From Achromobacter kerstersii (lineage in GTDB: Bacteria; Pseudomonadota; Gammaproteobacteria; Burkholderiales; Burkholderiaceae_B): a stretch of 64,000 bases of DNA. The translations under genes and the position numbers were made by a program. The DNA is taken from NCBI RefSeq assembly GCF_902859595.1, contig NZ_CADIJQ010000011.1, positions 183,632 to 247,631 on the forward strand, written 5' to 3'. Under the pieces are notes generated by a model. The model was not told the origin of the DNA, ran no database searches, and saw only the letters and a list, made by a program, of their open reading frames with translations. Below are positions 34,449 to 41,782 of the stretch, piece by piece; within the stretch, counting starts at the first letter, position 1, and every line of letters starts with the position of its first letter.

Positions 34449-35231
34449 ATGTTCGAGGAAGTCGATTTCGCCGGAAAACGGGTCCTGATCACCGCCGGTG
34501 CGGATGGTCTGGGCCTGGAGATGGCCAAGGTGTTTCATCACGCAGGCGCCACGGTTTTCGTGTGCGACGTGAATCAGGCCCGGCTGGCTGAGCTGCCTTC
34601 TGAGCTTCCCGGCGTGCATACCGCGGTGGCGGATGTGTCCGACGAAGACAGCGTGGGCGCGCTGTTTGCTGCGGTCAAGCAGAAACTGGGCGGGCTGGAC
34701 ATCCTGATCAACAACGCGGGCGTGGCCGGGCCGACGGGGTATGTTGAGTCCTTGTCCAAGGCCGACTGGGACCGCACGCTGGCCGTCAACATCACGGGCC
34801 AGTTCCTATGCGCGCGCCAGGCCATTCCCATGCTGAAGGAATCGAAGGCGGGCGTGATGATCAACCTGTCTTCCGCCGCCGGTCATCTGGGCTTTGCCGG
34901 ACGCTCGGTGTATTCGGCGTCCAAGTGGGCGGTGATTGGTTTCACGAAGTCGCTTGCCATTGAGCTTGGCGCCCACGGCATTCGCGTCAACGCCATCCTG
35001 CCGGGCGCAGTTGAAGGCCCGCGCATCCGCGCCGTCATCGCGGCCAAGGCCGGCACGCTGGGCCGTCCCGTGGACGAGATTGCTGCGCAGTACGAGAACC
35101 AGGCCGTGCTGGGCCGCATGGTGACCGCACGCGATATCGCCAACATGGTGCTGTTCAACGCCAGCGAGGCCGCCCGCAGCGTCACGGGCCAGGCCATCGT
35201 GGTGGACGGCTTCACGCAGAAGCTCTACTGA
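34449..35231 (+). CDS. short-chain dehydrogenase/reductase (first gene of the BKACE operon)
   Basis: 260-residue classical SDR. Cofactor site TAGADGLG (15-22) with Asp40 (NAD preference), NNAG at 88-91, catalytic Ser142, Tyr155 and Lys159. GGAGA ribosome site. Its stop shares one base with the ATG of the next gene (TGATG), a tightly coupled operon. Likely first oxidation of the imported substrate, producing a carbonyl for the following enzymes. Confidence 0.9.
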   Translation: MFEEVDFAGKRVLITAGADGLGLEMAKVFHHAGATVFVCDVNQARLAELPSELPGVHTAVADVSDEDSVGALFAAVKQKLGGLDILINNAGVAGPTGYVESLSKADWDRTLAVNITGQFLCARQAIPMLKESKAGVMINLSSAAGHLGFAGRSVYSASKWAVIGFTKSLAIELGAHGIRVNAILPGAVEGPRIRAVIAAKAGTLGRPVDEIAAQYENQAVLGRMVTARDIANMVLFNASEAARSVTGQAIVVDGFTQKLY

Positions 35232-36187
35232 TGGCCGCCGGCAATGCGGTGCGCTGCGCCGCCATCATCGGCACGGGCCTGATCGGCCAGGGATGGGCCA
35301 TCGTCTTCGCGCGCATGGGCTGGACGGTGCGCCTGTTCGATGTCAACGCCGCCATGCTGGCCGAGGCGCGTGCGCTGATTCTGCAACAGCTGCGCGAGCT
35401 GGAGTCGCAAGGGCTCGTGAAGGGCGCTGACACCATCATCGAACGGGTCCACGTGGCCGCCAGCCTGGCCGACGCGGTCAAGGGCGCCCGCTACATTCAA
35501 GAGAACTCGCCTGAAAAGGTGGACGTGAAGCGCGCCTTGTTCTTGGAATTGGACGCCGTGGCCGAGCCGGACGCGATCATCGGCAGCTCAACATCGAGCA
35601 TTCCCGCCAGCCAGTTCACCGAGCACCTGGCCGGGCGGCATCGCTGCCTGGTCGCGCATCCGGTGAACCCGCCGTATCTGATTCCGGTAGTGGAGCTTTG
35701 CCCCGCGCCGTGGACGGATGCCGCGGCGCTTGAGGGCGCACGCGACGTCATGACGGACATCGGCCAAAAACCGGTTCGCGTGCGCCGTGAAATCGAAGGC
35801 TTCATTTTGAACCGCCTGCAAGGCGCGTTGCTGCACGAAGCTTTCCGGCTGGCCAAGGAAGGGATTGCCAGCGCCGAAGACATCGACACAACGGTGAAAG
35901 ACGGCCTGGGCCTGCGCTGGTCGTTCATGGGGCCGTTTGAAACCATCGACCTGAATGCGCCGGGCGGCATTGCCGACTATTGCGCGCGTTACGGCGGCCT
36001 GTATCAGTCGATTGGCGCCGACCAAAGCGAATGCGTCGCGTGGGATGGCGCGCTGGTGGATGCCTTGGAACAGGAACGCCGCAGCCTGCTGCCGCAGGAA
36101 GACCTGGGCAAGCGCCGCTTCTGGCGCGATGAAAAACTGATGCGCTTGATGCGCCACAAACAAGAGGACGGAGACAATCATGGCTAA
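35231..36187 (+). CDS. lambda-crystallin-type 3-hydroxyacid dehydrogenase (L-gulonate 3-dehydrogenase / carnitine dehydrogenase-like)
   Basis: 318-residue protein of the 3-hydroxyacyl-CoA dehydrogenase superfamily. Rossmann loop GTGLIGQGW (14-22) with Asp37, catalytic pair His143 and Glu155 in AHPVNPPYLIPVVE, and the lambda-crystallin C-terminal pattern LGLRWSFMGPFETIDLNAPGG. Such enzymes oxidise free 3-hydroxy acids (L-gulonate, L-carnitine) to 3-oxo acids with NAD, not CoA esters. The next gene, overlapping by 8 bases, is a beta-keto acid cleavage enzyme, which would use the product directly. Confidence 0.88.
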   Translation: MAAGNAVRCAAIIGTGLIGQGWAIVFARMGWTVRLFDVNAAMLAEARALILQQLRELESQGLVKGADTIIERVHVAASLADAVKGARYIQENSPEKVDVKRALFLELDAVAEPDAIIGSSTSSIPASQFTEHLAGRHRCLVAHPVNPPYLIPVVELCPAPWTDAAALEGARDVMTDIGQKPVRVRREIEGFILNRLQGALLHEAFRLAKEGIASAEDIDTTVKDGLGLRWSFMGPFETIDLNAPGGIADYCARYGGLYQSIGADQSECVAWDGALVDALEQERRSLLPQEDLGKRRFWRDEKLMRLMRHKQEDGDNHG

Positions 36188-37115
36188 GCCGAAACAGAAA
36201 GTCGTCATCACCTGCGCCGTGACGGGCGCCATCCACACGCCCAGCATGTCGCCGCATCTGCCGGTCACGGCGGATGAGATTGCGGAAGCCGCCATTGGTG
36301 CGGCCAAGGCGGGCGCGGCGGTGCTGCACCTGCATGCGCGCGATCCGGAAACGGGCAAGCCGTCGCAAGACCCGGCGCTGTTCAAGCCCTTCTTGGAACG
36401 CATCAAGAACGAGACCGACGCCATCATCAACATCACCACCGGCGGCAGCCCGCACATGACGGTGGAAGAACGCATGCGCCCGGCCACGACGTTCAAGCCC
36501 GAGCTGGCGTCGCTGAACATGGGCTCGATGAACTTCGGCCTGTTCCCGATGCTGGACCGCTTCCAGGATTTCAAGCACGACTGGGAACGAGAGCATCTGG
36601 AGAACAGCCGTTCGCTGATCTTCCGTAATACCTATCAGGACATCGAATCCATTCTGACCCTGGGCAACGCCAACGGCACGCGCTTTGAGTTCGAGTGCTA
36701 TGACATCAGCCACCTGTACAACCTGGCGCACTTCGTGGACCGGGGGCTGGTGAAGTCGCCGCCGTTCATCCAGTCGGTGTTTGGCATTCTGGGCGGCATC
36801 GGCCCGCATCCCGAAGACCTGATGCACATGAAGCGCACGGCCGACCGCCTGTTCGGCAACGACTATGAATGGTCGATTCTGGGCGCCGGACGCAACCAGA
36901 TGCCGCTGGCCACGATTGGTGCGGCCATGGGGTCGAACGTGCGCGTGGGTCTGGAAGATTCGCTGTGGATCGGGCCGGGCCAGTTGGCGGAATCCAACCG
37001 CTCGCAGGTGGAACGCATCCGCACCATTGTGGAAGCGTTGAACCTGGAAGTGGCGACGCCTGACGAAGCGCGCGCCAAGCTCGGCCTGAAGGGCCGGGAC
37101 AACGTGGCGTTCTGA
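36180..37115 (+). CDS. beta-keto acid cleavage enzyme (BKACE, DUF849)
   Basis: 311-residue TIM-barrel enzyme of the 3-keto-5-aminohexanoate cleavage (Kce) family. Metal ligands His50 and His52 lie in VLHLHARDPETG; other conserved parts are ITTGGS and GGIGPHPEDL. BKACE enzymes react a beta-keto acid with acetyl-CoA to give acetoacetate and a shortened acyl-CoA. The preceding dehydrogenase would make the beta-keto acid, as in carnitine breakdown, where dehydrocarnitine is cleaved. No thioesterase gene follows, unlike carnitine loci, so the substrate may differ. Confidence 0.9.
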   Translation: MAKPKQKVVITCAVTGAIHTPSMSPHLPVTADEIAEAAIGAAKAGAAVLHLHARDPETGKPSQDPALFKPFLERIKNETDAIINITTGGSPHMTVEERMRPATTFKPELASLNMGSMNFGLFPMLDRFQDFKHDWEREHLENSRSLIFRNTYQDIESILTLGNANGTRFEFECYDISHLYNLAHFVDRGLVKSPPFIQSVFGILGGIGPHPEDLMHMKRTADRLFGNDYEWSILGAGRNQMPLATIGAAMGSNVRVGLEDSLWIGPGQLAESNRSQVERIRTIVEALNLEVATPDEARAKLGLKGRDNVAF

Positions 37116-37163
37116 TCGGAAGAACATGCGGGCCGGCGCGTGGGCGCCGGCTGCCGGCTGATC

Positions 37164-38234
37164 TCAAGCGTGGCGGCGCAGCGCCTCGGTCAGCTGGGCG
37201 ACGTCCAGCACGCGATCGAAGTTGGCGGCATGGCGGGCTTTCAACGTGAGTTCGGCCGCCAGCGTCAGGTCAGCGTCGCTGGGCATGTCGGCCGCGCCCA
37301 GTTCACGCAGCGTGGTGGGCAGACCGACTTGGGCGTACCACTGCGTCAGGTCGGCCAGCATGCCGTCGTTGCGTTGCTCCAGGTCAAGCTGCACCAGCAA
37401 GCCAACCGCGACTTGCAAGCCGTGCAGCGCCGTTCCCACGCCGCCGATCTTGGGCAACCCGCGCGTCAGGGCATGCGCAATGGACAGGCCACCGCTTTCA
37501 AAACCGAGACCGCTCATGAGGATCATCGCTTCCACCACGCGTTCGAATGCGGGCGTGGGTTCGCCGGTGCCGGCCGCCGCCACGGCGTCCACGCCATCGG
37601 CCAGCAGCGTGCGCAGGCAGCCGTCGGCAATCAGCTGCGCCGACAGCAGGGGCGCGCCGTCATACATGTTCTTGCCGCCGTTGCGCTGGCATTGCTCGGC
37701 TTCGAATTTCTTCGACACCGCATCGCCCAGGCCGGCTCGGAAGAAGTGCACGGGCGCGGTCGCGATGATGGCCGTGTCCACCAGCACGATCGTGGGGTTG
37801 AACAGCATGTGTTCTACCGCCAGGAGGTTGTGATGGGCGTCGTACAGCACGTAGTTCTTGCTGGTGGGCGCGTCGTTGGAGGCCACCGTCGGCACCGTGA
37901 TCAGGTGGCAATGCGACGACTTCGCCACCGCCTTGCCTGCGTCCAGCGACTTGCCGCCGCCCACTGCAATCACCATGTCGATGCTGGCGGGCGCGGCCTG
38001 CGCGCGCAGCTCGGCAATCAGTTCAGGCGTCAGGTCGCCATCAACGATCAAGGGCGTCAGCGCCACATTGTGTTCGGCGCACAGGCTTTCGATTCTGGAC
38101 CCCAACACGCCATGCACGTAGCGGTCGATGACCAGGGCGGCGCGTTGTCCGAACAGGGCGGCGTACTGACCCAGGGTGTCCAGGGCGCCCGCTCCCTGTA
38201 TGTAGCGGCAGGGAGCGCCAAAAATCTTCAGCAT
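37164..38234 (-). CDS. GldA-like iron/zinc-containing alcohol dehydrogenase
   Basis: 356-residue member of the glycerol dehydrogenase family. NAD loop VGGGKSLDAGKAVA and metal ligands Asp171, His254 and His271, matching the GldA ligand set. Substrates in the family include glycerol, other vicinal diols and dihydroxyacetone. AGGAAG precedes the ATG. It follows gntR by 9 bases, so it is part of the regulator transcript. It may handle a small polyol released during the pathway. Confidence 0.88.
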   Translation of the reverse strand: MLKIFGAPCRYIQGAGALDTLGQYAALFGQRAALVIDRYVHGVLGSRIESLCAEHNVALTPLIVDGDLTPELIAELRAQAAPASIDMVIAVGGGKSLDAGKAVAKSSHCHLITVPTVASNDAPTSKNYVLYDAHHNLLAVEHMLFNPTIVLVDTAIIATAPVHFFRAGLGDAVSKKFEAEQCQRNGGKNMYDGAPLLSAQLIADGCLRTLLADGVDAVAAAGTGEPTPAFERVVEAMILMSGLGFESGGLSIAHALTRGLPKIGGVGTALHGLQVAVGLLVQLDLEQRNDGMLADLTQWYAQVGLPTTLRELGAADMPSDADLTLAAELTLKARHAANFDRVLDVAQLTEALRRHA

Positions 38235-38243
38235 GAAGTCTTC

Positions 38244-38948
38244 CTATTTGCGTGGCACGGGAGGGCGGTAGTCGAGCTCTTTTTCGCGTTCGACCAACCA
38301 GTCGATCATGATCTTGCCGCCCCAGACCAGATCGGCCTGGATGGCGCTGCGCGCGGCTTCGGAGTCGCGTGCTTCCAATGCTTCAAGCACGGCTTCGTGG
38401 CGGTGTTCGTTTTCGGAATAGTCCAGCCCGGCGGTCTTGATGTGGAACACCTTGAGGATGGGGCCGGTGATGACCCAGAACGATTCCACGGTGCTGCGCA
38501 AGATGGGCTTGTTGCTGGCTTCCAGAATGCCGAAGTGGAACTTGCGGTTCAGGTAGCTGGCGCGCTTGGGGTCAGTCGACGTGCAGGAAATGAAATCCTT
38601 TTGCAGCGCGATCAGGTTGTCCAGCTGCTTGCGCGTGATGTTCTGCGCGGCTTCAGCCGCGCCCATGCCTTCGAGATGGAACCGGATCTGCTGGATCTCG
38701 CGCAATTTTTCCGAATTCACGTACGGCACATAGACGGCCGTGGCCGCCTGCATTTCCAGGCCTTGTTCGCTGATGAGACGGAAGATGGCTTCGCGTACGG
38801 GCGTGATCGACACGCCCATTTCCTGAGCCAGTTCGCCAATGATCAGGCGTTCTCCGGGTTCGTACTGCCCGTTGATCAGGGCATTGCGGATTTCGTTGTA
38901 GACCCTGACGGAGAGGTTCTCTTTCTTGACCGGTTTGAGGCTGGGCAT
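38244..38948 (-). CDS. GntR-family regulator, FCD subfamily
   Basis: 234-residue regulator. Winged helix at residues 10-75 (LSVRVYNEIRNALINGQYEPGERLI, then ELAQEMGVSITPVREAIFRL) and an all-helical FCD ligand domain after it. The FCD group binds carboxylates or sugar acids and represses catabolic genes until ligand arrives. It reads leftward, divergent from the transketolase pair, and the operator-like site C lies in the gap. It most likely controls all four transcription units of the cluster and its own gene. Confidence 0.92.
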   Translation of the reverse strand: MPSLKPVKKENLSVRVYNEIRNALINGQYEPGERLIIGELAQEMGVSITPVREAIFRLISEQGLEMQAATAVYVPYVNSEKLREIQQIRFHLEGMGAAEAAQNITRKQLDNLIALQKDFISCTSTDPKRASYLNRKFHFGILEASNKPILRSTVESFWVITGPILKVFHIKTAGLDYSENEHRHEAVLEALEARDSEAARSAIQADLVWGGKIMIDWLVEREKELDYRPPVPRK

Positions 38949-39038
38949 GACGTTTCGGAGCTTGCTGTATGAGGGGAACGGGTGAATCCGGGATGAATTC
39001 TAGCCCGCCATAGCCAATCCGAGCACAATGGGTATATT

Positions 39039-39051
39039 ATATATCATATAT
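39039..39051. promoter_or_regulatory. GntR operator, site C (gntR / transketolase gap)
   Basis: ATATATCATATAT, exact reverse complement of site A. It lies 22 bases before the transketolase ATG and 91 bases before gntR, well placed to block the rightward promoter and perhaps autoregulate gntR. Confidence 0.7.
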
Positions 39052-39073
39052 CCTAACGAAGAAAGGACGCGCC

Positions 39074-39931
39074 ATGCGCCACAACCAGGAGGCCCCCACC
39101 GAGGGGGAAGTCAGGATGCTGCGGGAAAAGGCCCGCTACATCCGGCTGGAGACAATCAGACTGATCGAAATCGCCAAGGTCGGGCATTACAGCTCGGTGT
39201 TCTCGTGCGCTGAGATTTTTGCGTCGCTGTACTACGACGTGATGCGCTTGCGTCCGGGCGAGCCGCAGTGGCCGGATCGCGACCGCTTCCTGATGGGCAA
39301 AGGGCACGCCGCTGTCGGCCTGTTCCCGGTGCTGGCCGATCACGGCTTCATCGACCGCGAACTGCTTGACGGCTACACGCGCCTGGGCAGCCCGCTGGGC
39401 GACCACCCCGACATGAGCAAGGTGCCGGGCGTGGACTTCAGCTCGGGCTCCATCGGGCATGCGCTGTCCAACGGCGTCGGCATGGCGGTGGGCGGGCGCA
39501 TGAGCCAGCGCGACTTCAATGTCTTCGTCATGCTTGGCGACGGCGAGATGCAGGAAGGGCAGGTTTGGGAAGCGGCGCTCTTTGCCGCGCACAACCGGCT
39601 GTCGCGCCTGATCGCCATCATCGACCGCAATGGCTACCAGCTGGACGGCAAGGTGGATGACGTGATGGGCGTCGAATCGCTAAAGGAAAAGTGGCAGGCC
39701 TTCGGCTGGGACGTGCATGAAGTGGACGGCCATGACTTGCACGCGCTGACCGCCTTGCTGCGCCGCCTGCGCGCGGACGACACACGCGACAAGCCCGCCT
39801 GCGTCATCGCCAAGACCATCAAGGGCAAGGGCGTTTCCTATATGGAAACCGAGCCGGGCTGGCACTTGGGCTATCTGGCGCCGCAAGACGCGCAAAGCGC
39901 CGTCGACGAAATTCTTTCCCGCGAGATCTGA
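39074..39931 (+). CDS. transketolase, N-terminal (TPP-binding) subunit
   Basis: 285-residue half transketolase. TPP/Mg motif GDG (155-157) with Asn186, and His residues in GHYSS (38) and KGHAA (78). Split transketolases of this sort are frequent in secondary catabolic loci and often have unusual substrates. AAAGGA lies before the ATG. The next gene starts directly after the stop. It would transfer a two-carbon ketol from a ketose-like intermediate to an aldehyde. Confidence 0.92.
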   Translation: MRHNQEAPTEGEVRMLREKARYIRLETIRLIEIAKVGHYSSVFSCAEIFASLYYDVMRLRPGEPQWPDRDRFLMGKGHAAVGLFPVLADHGFIDRELLDGYTRLGSPLGDHPDMSKVPGVDFSSGSIGHALSNGVGMAVGGRMSQRDFNVFVMLGDGEMQEGQVWEAALFAAHNRLSRLIAIIDRNGYQLDGKVDDVMGVESLKEKWQAFGWDVHEVDGHDLHALTALLRRLRADDTRDKPACVIAKTIKGKGVSYMETEPGWHLGYLAPQDAQSAVDEILSREI

Positions 39932-40918
39932 ATGGCACAGGCACAAGTTCTCTCTCCTGACTCCTGGCAGTACCGCGCCCTGAATGCGGTGAACCCCGGG
40001 CTGTCCTATCTTTCCGATGCGCTGATCGAATTGGCGCAGGCCGGGCACCCGGTTGTGGCGGGCTCGGCCGACCTGCAATATTCCAACGGCCTGAACCGTT
40101 TCGCGCAGGCCTATCCCGACCGCTACATCCAGTTCGGCATTTCGGAACAGAACATGGTGTCGGCCGCGGCCGGCCTGGCCACCACCGGCATGATGCCGTT
40201 CGTCGCCACCTTTGCGTCCTTCCTGGGTCTGTTGTGCTGCGAACAGATCCGCATGGACGTGGCCTACACCAAGCTGCCCGTCCGGCTCATTGGCCATCAC
40301 ACCGGCATCAGCCTGGGCTTTTATGGCACGTCGCACCACGCCACCGAAGACATCTCGACGATGCGCGCGTTGGCGGGCCTGACGGTGGTGTCGCCCGCCG
40401 ACGGCCCGCAACTGGCCTCGGCCATCAAGGCATCCGTCAATTGGCCTGAACCGATCTACTTCCGCATTGGCCGCGGCCGCGATCCGCAGGTGTATGAAGA
40501 CGGCGCGCCATTCGAATTCGGCCGCGCCATCGTGCATTCAACCGGCAGCGACCTGAACATCATTGCTTGCGGCATCACCTTGCACGCCGCGTTGGCAGCC
40601 GCCGAGCAATTGCGAGAAGAGGGCTTGTCGGTTGGCGTCATCGACATGCCCACCATCAAGCCGCTGGACCGCGACGCCGTGCTGGCCGCCGCTGGCCAGT
40701 CCCGTCTGATGATGACGGTGGAAGAACACAACGTGTTGGGCGGGCTGGGCTCGGCCGTGGCTGAAGTGTTGACGGATGCCGGCACCGGCACGCGTCTGCG
40801 CCGTCACGGCATCTATGATGAATACAGCCTGATCGCGCCGCCCACTACCTTGTACGCCCACTACCAGCTTGACGCCGCCGGAATTGGCGACGTGGCGCGA
40901 GCTCTGATCAAGTCCTGA
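39932..40918 (+). CDS. transketolase, C-terminal (PYR and C) subunit
   Basis: 328-residue partner of the preceding gene. The catalytic glutamate lies in GISEQNMVSAAAGLA (Glu72), and the C-terminal domain ends with a nucleotide-fold-like LGGLGSAVAEVL segment. ATG follows the TGA of the first subunit with no gap, so the subunits should be made in equal amounts. Its tail is typical of DXS/TK C-terminal domains. Confidence 0.92.
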   Translation: MAQAQVLSPDSWQYRALNAVNPGLSYLSDALIELAQAGHPVVAGSADLQYSNGLNRFAQAYPDRYIQFGISEQNMVSAAAGLATTGMMPFVATFASFLGLLCCEQIRMDVAYTKLPVRLIGHHTGISLGFYGTSHHATEDISTMRALAGLTVVSPADGPQLASAIKASVNWPEPIYFRIGRGRDPQVYEDGAPFEFGRAIVHSTGSDLNIIACGITLHAALAAAEQLREEGLSVGVIDMPTIKPLDRDAVLAAAGQSRLMMTVEEHNVLGGLGSAVAEVLTDAGTGTRLRRHGIYDEYSLIAPPTTLYAHYQLDAAGIGDVARALIKS

Positions 40919-40944
40919 TACGACCCCAACATCCCGGAGACCCC

Positions 40945-41748
40945 ATGAAGGAAATCAGCGGAAACACCCGCCTGTTCGGCATCCTGGCCGACCCCATCCA
41001 TCACGTGAAGACGCCGCAGCGCTTGAATGAGCTGTTCGACAAGCTGGGCTTTGACGGCGTGTGCGTGCCGTTTCACGCGCGGCCCGACAATCTGGCCGAC
41101 GTCGTCAACGGCCTGCGCCGGCTGGAAAACCTGGGTGGCGTCATCGTCACCATGCCGCACAAGACGGCCATCCTGGACCTCGTTGACGAGGTGACGCCCG
41201 TCGCGCAAAAAATCGGTGCGGCCAATGTGGTGCGCCGCGATGCCGACGGCCGGCTGACGGCGCATATGCTGGACGGCGAAGGCTTCGTGCGCGGCTTGTT
41301 GACGGCTGGCGTCACGGTGCAAGGCAAGCGCGCGTATCTGGCGGGCGCCGGCGGCGCGGCCAACGCCATCGGCTTTGCACTCGTTCAGGCGGGCGTGTCG
41401 CACCTGACGATTGCCAACCGCACCCCGGCCAAGGCCGAAGACCTGAAGGCGCGCATTTTGTCGCTGCATCCCGATGCCGATATCTCGGTGGGCACGCCCG
41501 ACCCGTCGGGCCATGACCTCGTCGTCAACGGCACCTCGCTGGGCATGAAGGAAGGCGATGCGCTGCCGCTGGACACCGCGCGTCTGACGCCGGACCAACT
41601 GGTGTGCGAAGTCATCATGCAGCCGAAAGACACTGCGCTGCTGCTGGCCGCGCAAGCCAAGGGCTGCAAGGTTCACTACGGCGCGCCGATGCTGGCCTGC
41701 CAGATTGAATTGATGGCCGAGATGCTGGGCGTGACGTCCGCCAAGTAG
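40945..41748 (+). CDS. shikimate dehydrogenase-like oxidoreductase with altered substrate pocket
   Basis: 267-residue AroE-fold protein. Catalytic Lys73 (TMPHK) and Asp110 (MLDGEG) are kept, and the NADP site AGAGGAANAIGF with NRTPAKA is normal. However, the two serines that hold the shikimate carboxylate in AroE (HSxS pattern) are Val21 and Thr23 here (HHVKTP), and the usual NTD before the aspartate position reads MLD. It is thus likely a dehydrogenase for another cyclic or polyhydroxylated substrate, not biosynthetic AroE. GGAG ribosome site; third gene of the transketolase operon. Confidence 0.85.
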   Translation: MKEISGNTRLFGILADPIHHVKTPQRLNELFDKLGFDGVCVPFHARPDNLADVVNGLRRLENLGGVIVTMPHKTAILDLVDEVTPVAQKIGAANVVRRDADGRLTAHMLDGEGFVRGLLTAGVTVQGKRAYLAGAGGAANAIGFALVQAGVSHLTIANRTPAKAEDLKARILSLHPDADISVGTPDPSGHDLVVNGTSLGMKEGDALPLDTARLTPDQLVCEVIMQPKDTALLLAAQAKGCKVHYGAPMLACQIELMAEMLGVTSAK

Positions 41749-41782
41749 CCATGCAGCCAACATCAGGATTCGGTGAATAGCG

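Noticed and set aside
37140..38972. 610-residue rightward open frame over gldA-like and gntR genes
   Set aside because: Antisense to two genes with full family motifs; sequence is low-complexity His/Gln/Gly-rich.
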